Assembly: GCA_037349315.1 (NCBI GenBank) | Contig: JBAIAC010000160.1 | Location: forward strand, 293,001 to 357,000 | Reading direction: 5' to 3' | DNA: 64,000 bases | Source of the DNA: Chelydra serpentina | Taxonomy: Eukaryota; Chordata; Testudines; Chelydridae | In this document: piece after piece, positions 41,600 through 50,843 of the stretch | Position numbering within the stretch: the first letter of the stretch is position 1 | Layout: each line of letters opens with the position of its first letter | The notes under the pieces: model-generated | Told to the model about the DNA's origin: nothing | The model's database searches: none | The model's input: the letters and a program-made list of their open reading frames with translations, nothing else | Program-made: the position numbers and the translations under genes

Positions 41600-42400
41600 T
41601 GTGCCAGGAGCCCAAATGATTCCTGGTCACGTCCAGAGCGCTCAGGGGAGGTGGTGAGCTGGGGTGGGGACCGGTTCCTCTGTCCTCCCCCAAGGGTTAC
41701 ATCCTGCAGCCCTACCTGCCCCCCCACCCCAGATCACCTCCGTTCCGCCTCTGCCTCCTCCCTTGAGCGCACCACCACTTCTCCCCCTCCCTCCCTCCCT
41801 CCTTGCGCACGGCAAGCCTGGGAGGGAGGGCGGTGGAGGGGAAATGTGGCACACCCAGGGGAGGGGGCAGAGATTTGGGGAAGGGGTAGGAATGGGGGTG
41901 GAGCCAGGGGAGGAGTTGGGGATGGGGACAAGAGCACCCACCGGCGCCTGCTAAAGTCGAGTCGGTGCCTGTGGAAAGCCCTGGCTCAGGCTAGAGACAC
42001 AGGGAGGTTTTGCTGTTCATGGAGCAAAGGAAATTGTGTCTGTGTGTGAAATGGAGGGAAACGAAACACCCACCCGATGGCACAAGGCCCGAAGGCACGA
42101 GGGTGAAGGAATCAGGCTGAGGAATGACTGAAGTGGACTCACCTGGGATTGAAATGACGTTTGTTTCTGTCAAGTCGTGAGGAATGTGGCATTAATTCAC
42201 ATGTGGGGTTGAGGCTTTTTTAGCTCCTTGTAAAAACTTGAACTGGATTTCCCAGAAGGGAGAAAGGGAAAGTCCTGGAGCTGCCTTTAGTCCCTGGCTG
42301 GGGTCTCCTGGGCAGTGGAAAACGTCCCTTGTTTGCTGATGACAAGGGGATCGTGGAGAGCTCCGATGTCCCTCGGTGGGGATATGACGGGAAAGGGAGT
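41600..42400. other. no gene recognised
   Basis: C-rich and purine-rich sequence. A CTCCCTCCCTCCCTCC run occurs at about 41787-41803. A stretch at 41975-42060 resembles 53520-53600 in content but not closely. Confidence 0.4.
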
Positions 42401-42413
42401 GTATGAATTATCA

Positions 42414-42602
42414 GACAGTATTCCTCCCCTGGGGGGGAGGGATAGCTCAGTGGTTTGAGTACTGGCCTGCTAAACTCAGGGTTGTGAGGGGGTCATTTGG
42501 GGATCTGGGGCAAAAATTGGGGATTGGTCCTGCTTTGAGCAGGGGGTTGGACTAGATGACCTCCTAAGGTCCCTTCCAACCCTGAGAGTCTATGATTCTA
42601 TG
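42414..42602 (+). mobile_element. tRNA-derived SINE with CR1 tail
   Basis: Head GGAGGGATAGCTCAGTGG, body GGGGCAAAAATTGGGG, tail GACTAGATGACCTCC and TCTATGATTCTATGAT shared with CR1. Flanked by ATTATCA (42407-42413 and 42603-42609). The Ser cassette at 20352 shows the empty site. Box B is damaged by a short deletion, so this copy is not a master. Confidence 0.82.
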
Positions 42603-42649
42603 ATTATCAAGGCAGGAAATGGACAACAATCTACAGCAACGTGACTAAC

Positions 42650-43036
42650 GGGAAACTGCTGAATTGGAATTAATATGCAAACTAGATACCATTACCTTAG
42701 GCTTGAATATTGGCTGTGAATGGCTCGGTCATTACGTTAATTGAATTTATTTCCCCTCCTTAACACCTTTGTGTCAACTGTCTGCAATGGGCCATGTTGA
42801 TTATCACTTCAAAAGTTTCTTTCCTACTGATAACAGCCCCTTTGAACTAATTAGCCTCTTAACGTTGATATAAACACTCCCACCTTTTCATGTTTCTCTG
42901 AATGTATAAATATCTGCTTACTGTACGTTCCATTCCATGCGTCTGATGAAGTGGGTTCTAACCCACGAAAGCTTCTGCTGAAATAAATTTGTTAGTCTCT
43001 AAGGTGCCACAGGTATTTTTCTTATTTTCTTTTTAT
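42650..43036 (+). mobile_element. inserted repeat of about 387 bp, class unclear
   Basis: Breaks the Ser cassette at TAAC, which is present on both sides (42646-42649, 43037-43040). The last part, GTCTGATGAAGTGGGTTC to CTAAGGTGCCACAGG, is a motif common in turtle repeats and related to the hairpin insertion at 47934. Confidence 0.6.
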
Positions 43037-43219
43037 TAACCACAAACACACTCTCATCATGCTCCAGCCAGCAGGGAAATGAGCAGGAATTCTTGCTGTT
43101 CAGCCATGGACACACTTACACAATGGCACGGCAGTGAGTGTGTTGTGGAAGCTGATCTGAGGAAACAATAGGAAACGATCACTCAGTGAGAACAGAACTA
43201 GAGTGCAGTGAGCAAAGTG

Positions 43220-43297
43220 CCTAGAACGAGTGGTTAAGATGATGGACTAGAAATCCATTGGGGTTTCCCTGCACAGGTTCGAATCCTATCAACTACG
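43220..43297 (+). pseudogene. tRNA-Ser (AGA) with lost 5' acceptor
   Basis: From GAGTGGTTAAGATG to CAACTACG it follows the Ser-AGA gene, with good anticodon stem ATGGA/TCCAT and box B TTCGAAT. The first 12 or so bases (acceptor and box A start) are replaced by TGCCTAGAAC. Confidence 0.75.
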
Positions 43298-44049
43298 GAG
43301 GAACTTGTGGTTCTTTAGTTTCAGTCCCTGAGCATCCTTGGTGTCAAGGGGAGCTCGGTCTTGTCTCACTCTCAGGCTGTGTCCACACTACAGAGTTATG
43401 CTGCTTTAGTTGAAGTGTTTCAATTAAACACTCTGCTCCTTGTGTCACCAGAGCGCATCCACTCTAGCAACTCTTGCGTCGCCCCAAAGAGCAGTGCATT
43501 GTGGGTAGCTATTGCACTGTGCAACTGGCCACAGGGGGCTTTGGGAGGGGTTTGCAATGGCTCATGGGCCGGTGCAGCATCACATGATGCATGTTTCTCT
43601 GTCCCATTGTTCCATGGGCAGCCTACTAGATTGCCAGCTGCTTCTCCACTGCAGTGTGTGTGGCAGGGCAGAGAGTGTGTGACAGAGTGTGTGTGAGTGT
43701 GTGTGTTGGGGAAGAGTGAGTGTGTTGCACGCTGTCTCTAAGCTCAGACAGCTGCTGGAAGCAACCAGTCCTGAGGCAGGGGGAGGGGGACACCCCAGTA
43801 ATGAGATAGGGGAAGCTTCCGCCCCCCAGCTCCGTGGTCGCCGTGCGGGGGAGTAGCATCCCCCGGCAGTGATTTGCTCCTTGCTGCCGGAGCAGAGCAG
43901 CAGGCTCAGCCGTCAGAACTTCCCGGAGCGATGAGAGGGGAGGAGCCCAGCCTCTGGAGCAGGAACGCAGGGCAGGGAGTTCCCGGCGGGCATTGTGGGA
44001 TACTGGCGGAGGCCAGTTCTGGGGATATAGTGACCAGCAGCGTTTACAC

Positions 44050-44357
44050 CAGGGGTCTCAAACTCAAATTACCACGAGGGCCGCATGAGGACTAGTGCAT
44101 TGGCCCGAGGGCCTCATCACTGACCCCGCCCCCTCACTGCCCCCGGCCCCGCCCCCACTCCACCCCTTCCATTAGGCCCTGCCCCTTCTTCGTCCCTTCT
44201 CCGCCTCTGCCCCTGTGAGCACGACTTCCCGCTCCTCCCCTCTCCCTCCCAGAAACCACGAAGCTCTTCCCTATGGCCCACTGGGCTCCCCGTGCCCCCC
44301 CGCCCCCCCAGGCAGTTCCCGCTGCCAGTACAACTGTCTGGTGCTAGGAACTGCCTG

Positions 44358-44388
<31 letters not shown>

Positions 44389-44462
44389 TTTAAAGGGGTG
44401 GGCGCAGGGAGCCCGGTGGGCTGCAGGGAAGAGCTCCGTGGGCCGCATGTTTGAGACCCCTG
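44050..44462. mobile_element. hAT-type non-autonomous element, 413 bp
   Basis: The ends CAGGGGTCTCAAAC and GTTTGAGACCCCTG are perfect inverted repeats. Flanked by GTTTACAC on both sides (44042-44049, 44463-44470). The paralogous Ser/Thr cassette near 12986 (GCGTCTACACTGACAC) is the empty site. Contains an AT run at 44361-44390. Confidence 0.88.
44361..44390 (+). repeat. TA microsatellite
   Basis: About 26 bp of alternating TA inside the hAT element; absent from the truncated relatives at 7933 and 25926. Confidence 0.85.
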
Positions 44463-44479
44463 GTTTACACTGACACGGT

Positions 44480-45200
44480 GTCACTCTAAGTTCATTGCAA
44501 AAAGTTCCAGGCCTCTCGTCGAGGTGGTTTTATTTTCTCGCCAAATCAGGGCAGTTTTGTCCCCAGACGTGGCATTGCCGTGTGTGCACCAGCCAAAAGG
44601 AGGCGACCGAGGGACCGTCGTGTGTTTTTCACACAAAGCAGGACTCCACCCTGGGTGGAAACTAAATGAGCCGCCCACAAATTCTGGCAGCCACAAGGAG
44701 CCATTTGGTGTGAGAGTCAGACCTGCCCCTGTCCCAGAGGGAGGGGTCGTCTGGGAGGGGACTGGAACACGGACCTGTCGGCTCTTAACTCCCAAACTTT
44801 CAGTAACTCTGTTATCAGTGCCTGGGAGTGTAATTTAAACCATAAAAACAGCCACACTGGGCTAGATCAAAGGCCCATCTAGCTCTGAATCTTGTCTTCT
44901 GAGATTAGCCAATACCAGGTGCCCCAAAAGCCACTCAACAAGGCACCACTGGGAGTTGAACCCAGAATCTCCTGTTTACTAGACAGGTGCTTTAACCAGC
45001 TAAGCCATGGTGCCTGCCCCTGCCACCTAACTCCCTACCAGACCCAACCTGGGCCTTTGCTTGTGTTTGGATTCTGCAAAGCAGAGGAGCAGGTGACGTT
45101 TTCCTTGCAAGCTTCTGTGTGTGTGAATCCTTGGCCAGGTCTGCACTACAAACTTATTTCAGTATCATTATATTGCTCAGGTGTGAAAAACACACAACGC
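44480..45200 (-). repeat. Thr-tRNA cassette, inverted copy
   Basis: Reverse complement of the 1-770 type cassette, with the CR1-tail fragment at about 44840-44925 again directly after the tRNA. Confidence 0.75.
44941..45014 (-). tRNA. tRNA-Thr (AGT)
   Basis: 74 nt. Acceptor GGCACCA/TGGTGCC, D arm GCTTAGCTGGTTAAAGC, stem CCTGT/ACAGG around AGT, T arm CTGGG/CCCAG around TTCAACT. T4 follows in GTGGCTTTTGGGG on the minus strand. Decodes ACU/ACC. Its cassette relatives at 231 and 13315 carry TGT instead. Confidence 0.9.
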
Positions 45201-45358
45201 TCCCTCGTCTCTGGGTGCTCTCTGGGCACCAGATGGAGGAGCAGGCTGGGGCTAGGGCTGCTAAGGGAGCCAGAGTAGCAGGTTTTCTGTATTGTTTCCA
45301 GCCCTCTTTTTCTTGACTAGTTTCTATTCTGCATCAGCCTTGCCTTTCTCTCGTGTGA

Positions 45359-45431
45359 GCCTGGCTAGCTCAGTTGGTAGAGCCCCAGCCTCTTAATCTG
45401 AAGGTCCAGCGTTCAAGTCTTTGGTTAGGTG
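45359..45431 (+). tRNA. tRNA-Lys (CTT), partly degenerate
   Basis: 73 nt. Acceptor GCCTGGC/GTTAGGT pairs with wobbles, discriminator G. D arm GCTCAGTTGGTAGAGC is perfect. The anticodon stem CCAGC/TCTGA has two mismatches around CTCTTAA, and the T stem CAGCG/CTTTG has one. No T4 near. Likely weak or dead. Confidence 0.6.
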
Positions 45432-45755
45432 TAGAAAGCATCATATCCCTTTGAGAAGCAGCTCTTCAGTACCATCCTTGACATTATCTTTTTTTCTTTT
45501 CAGGACTTGGGCTTTCCTAGGAAAGGCCATTCTCTGCCTGGGACTGAAGGGACAAATTCCTCACATGCCCACTGGCCTCACAGTCTGGAGGAAGAAAGGC
45601 TTCTGGGTCTACAGCAAACCGCTGTGTGCCGACTTGTTGAGCAAATGCAGGGCTGGCCAGAGAGGCCAGAGAGACCTTGAGCAAGGGAGGCACAAAAATT
45701 GTCCGCCCAGGCGCTTCTACACTAGACGTCAGAAGACTCCAAGCTTATCACCACT

Positions 45756-45826
45756 GGTCCTATGGTGTAAGGGCAGCACTCAGGGCTTTGAATTCTACAA
45801 TCCGAGTTCAAGTCTCAACGGGAACT
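45756..45826 (+). pseudogene. tRNA-Gln (TTG) pseudogene
   Basis: Paralog of the good gene at 59670. TTG is kept, but the acceptor GGTCCTA/CGGGAAC has two mismatches and the T stem CCGAG/CTCAA two more. The gypsy LTR appears to begin about 35 bp downstream. Confidence 0.75.
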
Positions 45827-45860
45827 TAGGGCAGCTTTTTCGCCACCTAACACTACTGGG

Positions 45861-46305
45861 TGTTCCAAGGCTTCGTCTCGCTCTCTCCAATGACGTGGGA
45901 GCCTGTCTTTCGCTCTTATCATGGTTCCCTCTCTTCTCCCTCCTTCAATCCAGCCAGTCCTCCCTCCCCAAACTCCAAGGAGTGACTGACTCTTGCTTTG
46001 CTGAGCAGCACATTATATGTGGGCTGCTCCAAGCAAGCCTTCTCCTGATTGGCTCGCCCAATACACTTTCCTGATTGGCTGGGTTCTGCTTAGCCTCTCC
46101 AAGGCTGCCTGTTGTGTATTTGGTTGTCGTGGTAATAGCACCTTGTTGTTGCTATGCAACTGAGTTAGATTATTAGGGGATAGCCCAGCCAGTTTTGGCT
46201 GGTTGGTGAGTTCAGTGTGTGAAAATAAATGGCTGCTTCCATGGCTCTCAGCTCTCTGTGTGTTAAATGATTTCTTCCTAAACCTGCTGCCCCGAGGATA
46301 CAACA
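45861..46305 (+). mobile_element. Ty3/gypsy 5' LTR, copy 1 (inferred limits)
   Basis: Right limit: ...GATACAACA three bases before the primer-binding site. Left limit inferred from TGTTCC, giving TGTT...AACA ends. Contains two TGATTGGCT motifs (inverted CCAAT boxes) and AATAAA at 46226-46231. No 3' LTR is present to confirm the ends. Confidence 0.6.
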
Positions 46306-46308
46306 AAG

Positions 46309-46326
46309 TGGCGACGAGGACGGGAT
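46309..46326 (+). promoter_or_regulatory. gypsy primer-binding site (tRNA-Ser GCT type)
   Basis: TGGCGACGAGGACGGGAT is complementary to the usual vertebrate tRNA-Ser(GCT) 3' end plus CCA, with one mismatch. Copy 2 is identical at 60222-60239. Confidence 0.75.
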
Positions 46327-46330
46327 CCCT

Positions 46331-46930
46331 GTGCTGCCCCAGCAACAGAGGGAAGTAGAAGTCAAGGTAAAAAGAGAAAAGAAAAACCCCCTGTCAAAAT
46401 CTTCTAGCTGTTGGAAGGGGGTGAGAACTGGCTTGTTGGCACTGACTGTGAAACCTGAAACTAAACCCACGGCTACACTTACAGGGCCACTGGAACCCTT
46501 GGAGGAGAACATAGTGCAATGGCACGTGTGTACTGAGCGTTTGGAGCTTTTTGTGATTGCCAATGACATTACAGAAGAGAAGAAGGTGTCAATATTCTTA
46601 AGTGTTGTGGGAGCTAAAACCTACTCCCTGCGGCGCAGCTCACTACACCCTGTTAAGCCTGAGACCAAATCTTACAGTGACATTGTGGGAATCCTGGGGT
46701 CCCATTTCCCCCCCAAACCACTGGTAACTGCTGAAAGATATAGTGGGTTCCGCAAAAGAGACCAACAAGAAGATGAACCAGTTGTACAATGTGTAGCAAC
46801 TTTAAAAAGGCTTGCGGAACACTGTGAATGTAAGGAGATGTTAAATGACGCCCTGCATGACAGGTCCGTGTGTGGTCTGCACAGTGACGCTATACGGAAG
46901 CGCCTATTGACAGAGGCTCAGCTTAAAGAG
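46331..46930 (+). pseudogene. gypsy gag, 5' part, copy 1
   Basis: Open frame of about 200 codons in the element, without an ATG at its start (GTG at 46331). Contains the capsid-type motifs seen in vertebrate gypsy elements: GAKTYSLRR, then SDIVGILGSHF, then RFxxRxQxEDEPV-like sequence, LKRLAEHCECKEML, and GLHSDAIRKRLL. Gag forms the particle shell around the RNA copy. The frame is cut at about 46928, where CAGCTTA meets unrelated flank, and the last 28 codons of the open frame are not gag. Confidence 0.8.
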
Positions 46931-47079
46931 CAAGAGAAGAGGGAAAGCTCACATGGGCCCACTGGGCACACAAGCCCACGCTGCTTTTCCCTGCCGGGGA
47001 GTGTGAAATAAGGGACTCGTGGCAGGTAAAGCCACTGCTGCGCTTCCAGAAAACAGCCCAGCCCTGAGCCCACAGAGCA

Positions 47080-47152
47080 GGCTAAAGCCTGCGGGTGAAC
47101 TGGGGACCTCTAGAGCCTCAGTCTAACGCTCTCCTGACTGAGCTACTTCAGC
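47080..47152 (-). pseudogene. tRNA-Phe body with anticodon GAG
   Basis: Acceptor GCTGAAG/CTTTAGC, D arm GCTCAGTCAGGAGAGC and stem TTAGA/TCTAG are those of the Phe family, but the loop reads CTGAGGC, giving GAG (leucine CUC) instead of GAA. The T loop TTCACCC is off box B, and the T stem is poor. Paralog of 1791. Confidence 0.72.
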
Positions 47153-47475
47153 ACCTACAAGGGACCTGCTTTAGGCTGCTGCTTCTCTGTCTGGGATGTT
47201 TCTGTCAGTCCTGGCACACAAGAAGGACGTCATTGCGAGAGGCCCAGGAGGGCCTGATGAATTCTTGCCGGCCTCACTCAGCCCTGTGAAGTATTACCCT
47301 GGACTCAGCTCCCCATTGGTCTGTCTGCTTTGGGGCAGGGTCCATAACACGTCCTGCTGCATTCGTTATTTCAAAGGGTGGTTTAGGATTTTCAGTCTCA
47401 GACTGAAGTAGATGACCCAACAAACACAGTGTCCGTCTTGTCTAAAGAAGTGGCTTGGAGAGACTTTTCCCATGT

Positions 47476-47548
47476 GACCGCGCGGCCTAATGGATCAGGC
47501 GTCTGACTTCGGATCAGAAGATTGAAGGTTCGAGTCCCTTCGTGGTTG
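47476..47548 (+). tRNA. tRNA-Arg (TCG)
   Basis: 73 nt. Acceptor GACCGCG/CGTGGTT pairs with wobbles, with discriminator G. D arm GGCCTAATGGATCAGGC, stem TCTGA/TCAGA around TTCGG with TCG, box B GGTTCGAGTCC. The T stem GAAGG/CCCTT has one A-C. A TTTT follows in GTAGTTTTCTC. Decodes CGA. It marks the edge of the inverted LTR block. Confidence 0.86.
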
Positions 47549-47827
47549 TGCTTGTGTAGTTTTCTCTTTGTGCTGAAAGTCCTGCTCCCTTCAGGGCTGG
47601 AGCCTCTTCTTGGTGGCTCAGGCCAATGCTCTGGGTTCAGCTAGAGCCCTGGGAAGGAGGTTGTCAGGGTTCACTCTGAACTCAAGTGTACAGATGTGGG
47701 GACCTGTATGAAACACCCCCTAAGCTTATTTTTACCAGTTTAGGCTAAAAACGTCCCCAAGGCACGTTTTTGTCCTTGAACGTTACGCTGCCACCACCAA
47801 GTGATTTAAACAAACATTCAGGGAGGG

Positions 47828-48760
47828 TGTAACAAAGTGGGAGTGTTCCTAAAATTTCCTCTGAATATTGAGTGGGTGCCTCAGTTTCCCCTATGCCTCA
47901 GTTTCCCCTTTATATTTCTTAAGTATCAGAGGGGTAGCCGTGTTAATCTGGACCCGTTGAAGCGGCAAAGGGTCCTGTGGCGCCTTATAGACTAACAGAG
48001 GTATTGAAGCATAAGCTTTCGTGGGTCAATACCCACTTATTAGGATGCTTATGCTTCAATACCTCTGTTAGTCTATAAGGTGCCACAGGACCCTTTGTAG
48101 CTTCTTTAGATTCCCTAAGTCTCTAGGTGGGATAAGGGGTGTGATTGTTGCAAAGCCCTAGAGGGCCAGTGTGATGACACAGAATGGCCAACACCCTGTC
48201 TCCTGGCAACTGCTGTCCTGGGCCCCTTCCCTGCAAAGGTGCCGGCTGAAGGGGTTGGGGAACAAAGGGATCAGTGATCTCCTGGCCCGGGAAGGAGACA
48301 AAGGCAGAGGAGGGGCTGGAGAGTTTGGAGCTGGCTGGGCACATGGAGGGAGGTCCAGATGGGCTCTGGCCTCCCCACCCCCCAAGATGGACCTGACTGA
48401 GGGGTCCTGTTCTCTGTACCTACAAGCTCTGGTTTAGACCCTGTTCCTGTCGTCTAATAAACCTTCTGTTTCACTGGCTGGCTGAGAGTCACGTCTGACG
48501 GCGGAGTTGGGGGCAGGACCCTCTGTCTCCCCCAGGAGCCTCACCCGGGCGGACTCGCTGCGGTGAAGAAGGGGATGCTGAATGCTCCAGGGTCAGCCCC
48601 AGGAAGGTCGAAGCTGGGGAAGCTTCTTGCCCTGGAGACAGTCGGCTCAGCGAGGAGGCTCCTCCAGAGTCCTGACTGGCTTCGTAGGGAGCAGTTCCAG
48701 AGAATCGCCCGGGGACTCTGTGACAGGGGCATCGGCAGAGCAGTGACTGGGGAGCCCAGC
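47828..48760 (+). mobile_element. LTR-like element, sense
   Basis: Starts TGTAACAAAGTGGGAGTG, has CCTCAGTTTCCCC repeated, and AATAAA at 48456-48461 followed by GGCTGGCTGAGAGTCACG. The far end merges with the minisatellite near 48765. Interrupted by the insertion at 47934-48114. Confidence 0.6.
47934..48114. mobile_element. inserted repeat forming a 51-bp hairpin
   Basis: Absent from the partner LTR near 19066. Begins TATCAGAGGGGTAGCCG. The arms 47966-48016 and 48047-48097 are inverted copies with one mismatch in 51, and the 30-bp loop has its own GTGGGTCAATACCCAC palindrome. TAAG occurs at both edges. Confidence 0.75.
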
Positions 48761-48764
48761 CCCT

Positions 48765-49290
48765 CACAGCCCCTCCCCCTCACACTGACACCCCCATGGA
48801 CCCTCCCCCTCACAGCCCCTCCCCCTCACACTGACACCCCCATGGACCCTCCCCCTCACAGCCCCTCCCCCTCACACTGACACCCCCATGGACCCTCCCC
48901 CTCACAGCCCCTCCCCCTCACACTGACACCCCCATGGACCCTCCCCCTCACAGCCCCTCCCCCTCACACTGACACCCCCATGGACCCTCCCCCTCACAGC
49001 CCCTCCCCCTCACACTGACACCCCCATGGACCCTCCCCTCACAGCCCCTCCCCCTCACACTGACACTGCCATGGACCCTCCCCCTCACAGCCCCTCCCCC
49101 TCCCCCTCACACTGACACCCCCATGGACCCTCCCCATCACAGCCCCTCACCCTCACACTGACACCTCCATGGACCCTCCCCTCACAGCCCCTCCCCCTCA
49201 CACTGACACCCCCATGGACCCTCCCCACACAGCCCCTCCCCCTCACACTGACACCCCCATGGACCCTCCCCCTCACAGCCCCTCCCTTCA
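48765..49290 (-). repeat. 44-bp minisatellite, array D (C-rich on plus)
   Basis: About 11-12 units of the complement of the array A unit (CCCCTCCCCCTCACACTGAC and CCCCCATGGACCCTCC). Confidence 0.85.
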
Positions 49291-49811
49291 CACACGCAGG
49301 GACTTGTTCTCTGGGCTCTGACATTACAAACCCAGGGGGGAGATTTCTGAGGATTTACTCCCTGAGCCCCTCCCCCTCTCACCGCTCCCCTGAGTGCAGA
49401 GGGGCTGGGCTCAGGCAGCCAGTTTCACCCAGGGATTTCCCAGCCCAGGCCCCCGAGTCTCCTCTGCCCGGATCTACCAGTGACACTGCGCGTGGGCGGC
49501 GGCTACAAGGGGCTCGGGGAGGCTGAGCCTCCCCAAACGGGGCAAGAAATGCTGGTGGGACGCACCCCCCTTGGAGGGGGGCTGGGCCGCTGCCTTGGGA
49601 CAGACCCTCCCGAGGAGTGGGGGAGCCACCGGCACTTAGACCTCACGCACAGGCCTGGCTCTCGCCTTCAGCCCAGGCAGCCAGAGGGGCCGGGGAGCTC
49701 CCTGGCAGTCCGACCCCTCAGCCACCTCTTGCCTCATGGCCTCGGCTCCTGGCGCTCTGCTGGTCGCCCCCTCGCTTGGAGGCCCAGAGCAAAAAGAAAC
49801 AAGCACCTGCC

Positions 49812-49883
49812 TAGCAGAGGATGGTTTCGACCCATCGAGCTCTGGGTTATGGGCCCAGCACGCTGCCGCTGCGCCACTCTGCT
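49812..49883 (-). tRNA. initiator tRNA-Met (CAT)
   Basis: 72 nt. Acceptor AGCAGAG/CTCTGCT, stem CTGGG/CCCAG around CCCATAA. The T loop is GTCGAAA instead of ATCGAAA, a change of the initiator-type A54, and the variable loop reads GAGCT. T5 follows on the minus strand. Confidence 0.85.
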
Positions 49884-50085
49884 GGGTCTCTGCCTCCAGC
49901 ATCCAGCACCCAGCCTCCAGCATCCACACTAGCGCCTTGTGAGCGCTGGCGCTGGCCAGCAGAGATCTCAGCCACAATGCCCCAGATGGGCAAACGCTGT
50001 GGGCTCCTGAAGCCTCTGCCCCCCTATCGATCTGGGCTTTTTTTCTTCCCTTGCTCTTTCTCAGCAAGGGGAAGGAAAGAAGTTC

Positions 50086-50175
50086 TCCTTCAAGCTGGAG
50101 TCACAAGGGCGAGGTAAGGATGACTTCCTGGGAGCCGGCTCCAGTTCTTTGCTCTACCAGCCGACCCACCGAAGA
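50086..50175 (-). pseudogene. tRNA-Tyr relic with intron
   Basis: Inverted paralog of 4463-4552, between iMet and Val as in the forward cassettes. Same missing anticodon. Confidence 0.5.
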
Positions 50176-50276
50176 GCTGCCACCACTTTCTCCAGGGTCG
50201 CCCAGCGGTGTGTGCCAGGGCGAGCGCCAGCCAAGCGGATGGAGTTTGAAGGGAAGGGGCCGAGTCCTGTGACAGA

Positions 50277-50349
50277 GTTTCTGTGGTGTTGTGGTTATCA
50301 CATTTGCCTAACACACAAAAGGCCCCTGGTTCAAAACCAGGCAGGAACA
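50277..50349 (+). tRNA. tRNA-Val (AAC), slightly degenerate
   Basis: 73 nt. Acceptor GTTTCTG/CAGGAAC (wobble), T arm CCTGG/CCAGG. Box A is altered (GGTGTTGTGG), and the inner pair of the anticodon stem is C-A (TTTGC/ACAAA). AAC anticodon is kept, with T4 downstream. Probably the weakest of the five intact Val copies. Confidence 0.78.
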
Positions 50350-50723
50350 TGATGGTTTCCTTTTCCCTAGCTGTCCAGCAAGACACTCCTCCATCTGCCA
50401 CTGGCCTGTCCCTGGGATAACCCCAACCCCTGCAGGACAGAGGGTGGGGAAATGAGCTGAGAAAGCGCCTTAGCGTCAGCCGGGGAAAACTGCAGGATCT
50501 CGGCCAGTCACCTCTTGGAGCCTTGTGGATTTGCTGTAGACCCAGAAGCCTTTCTTCCTCCAGACTGGGAGGCCAGTGGGCGTGTGAGGACGTCCCAGGC
50601 AGGAAATGGCCCTTCCTAGGAAAGCCCAAGTCCTGAAAAGAAAAGAGTAACATCAAGGAGGGGACTGAAGAGCTGACTCCTGAAACTCTCAGGGGACACC
50701 ACAGGGGGAAATGATCTTCCCTA

Positions 50724-50796
50724 CACTTGACCAGGGACTTGAACCCTGGACCCTCAGATTAACAGACTGATGCTCGACCAATTGAGCTCGCCAGGC
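50724..50796 (-). tRNA. tRNA-Lys body with anticodon GTT
   Basis: 73 nt and clearly Lys-like: GCCTGGC, GAGCTCAATTGGTCGAGC, GAGGGTCCAGGGTTCAAGTCC. T arm CAGGG/CCCTG is perfect. The anticodon loop is CTGTTAA, giving GTT (Asn AAC/AAU), with a T-T at the inner stem pair TCAGT/TCTGA. Acceptor GCCTGGC/GTCAAGT has one C-A. The sister at 55551 has TTT. If expressed it would raise the question of which synthetase charges it; it may simply be a decaying copy. Confidence 0.68.
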
Positions 50797-50843
50797 TCAC
50801 AGACGGAAAGAGTAAGTTTGGTGCAGAAGAGAAACTCGCCAAG

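Larger units (their letters stand above)
44640..46930 (+). repeat. Thr-Lys-Gln-gypsy block, partner 58555-60840
   Basis: Thr(-), Lys(+), Gln(+) and the gypsy LTR and gag recur in the same order at offsets of 13,894 to 13,914 bp. A single segmental duplication explains both gypsy copies. Confidence 0.85.
47550..50560 (-). repeat. iMet-Val-LTR block, inverted partner 17320-19450
   Basis: Larger than its partner because it keeps the Tyr relic and about 11-12 minisatellite units and has gained a 180-bp insertion at 47934. Confidence 0.8.

Noticed and set aside
45421..46074. Plus-strand frame of 217 codons beside the gypsy element
   Set aside because: It spans the 3' flank of tRNA-Lys, the tRNA-Gln relic and the LTR start, so it cannot be a single gene.
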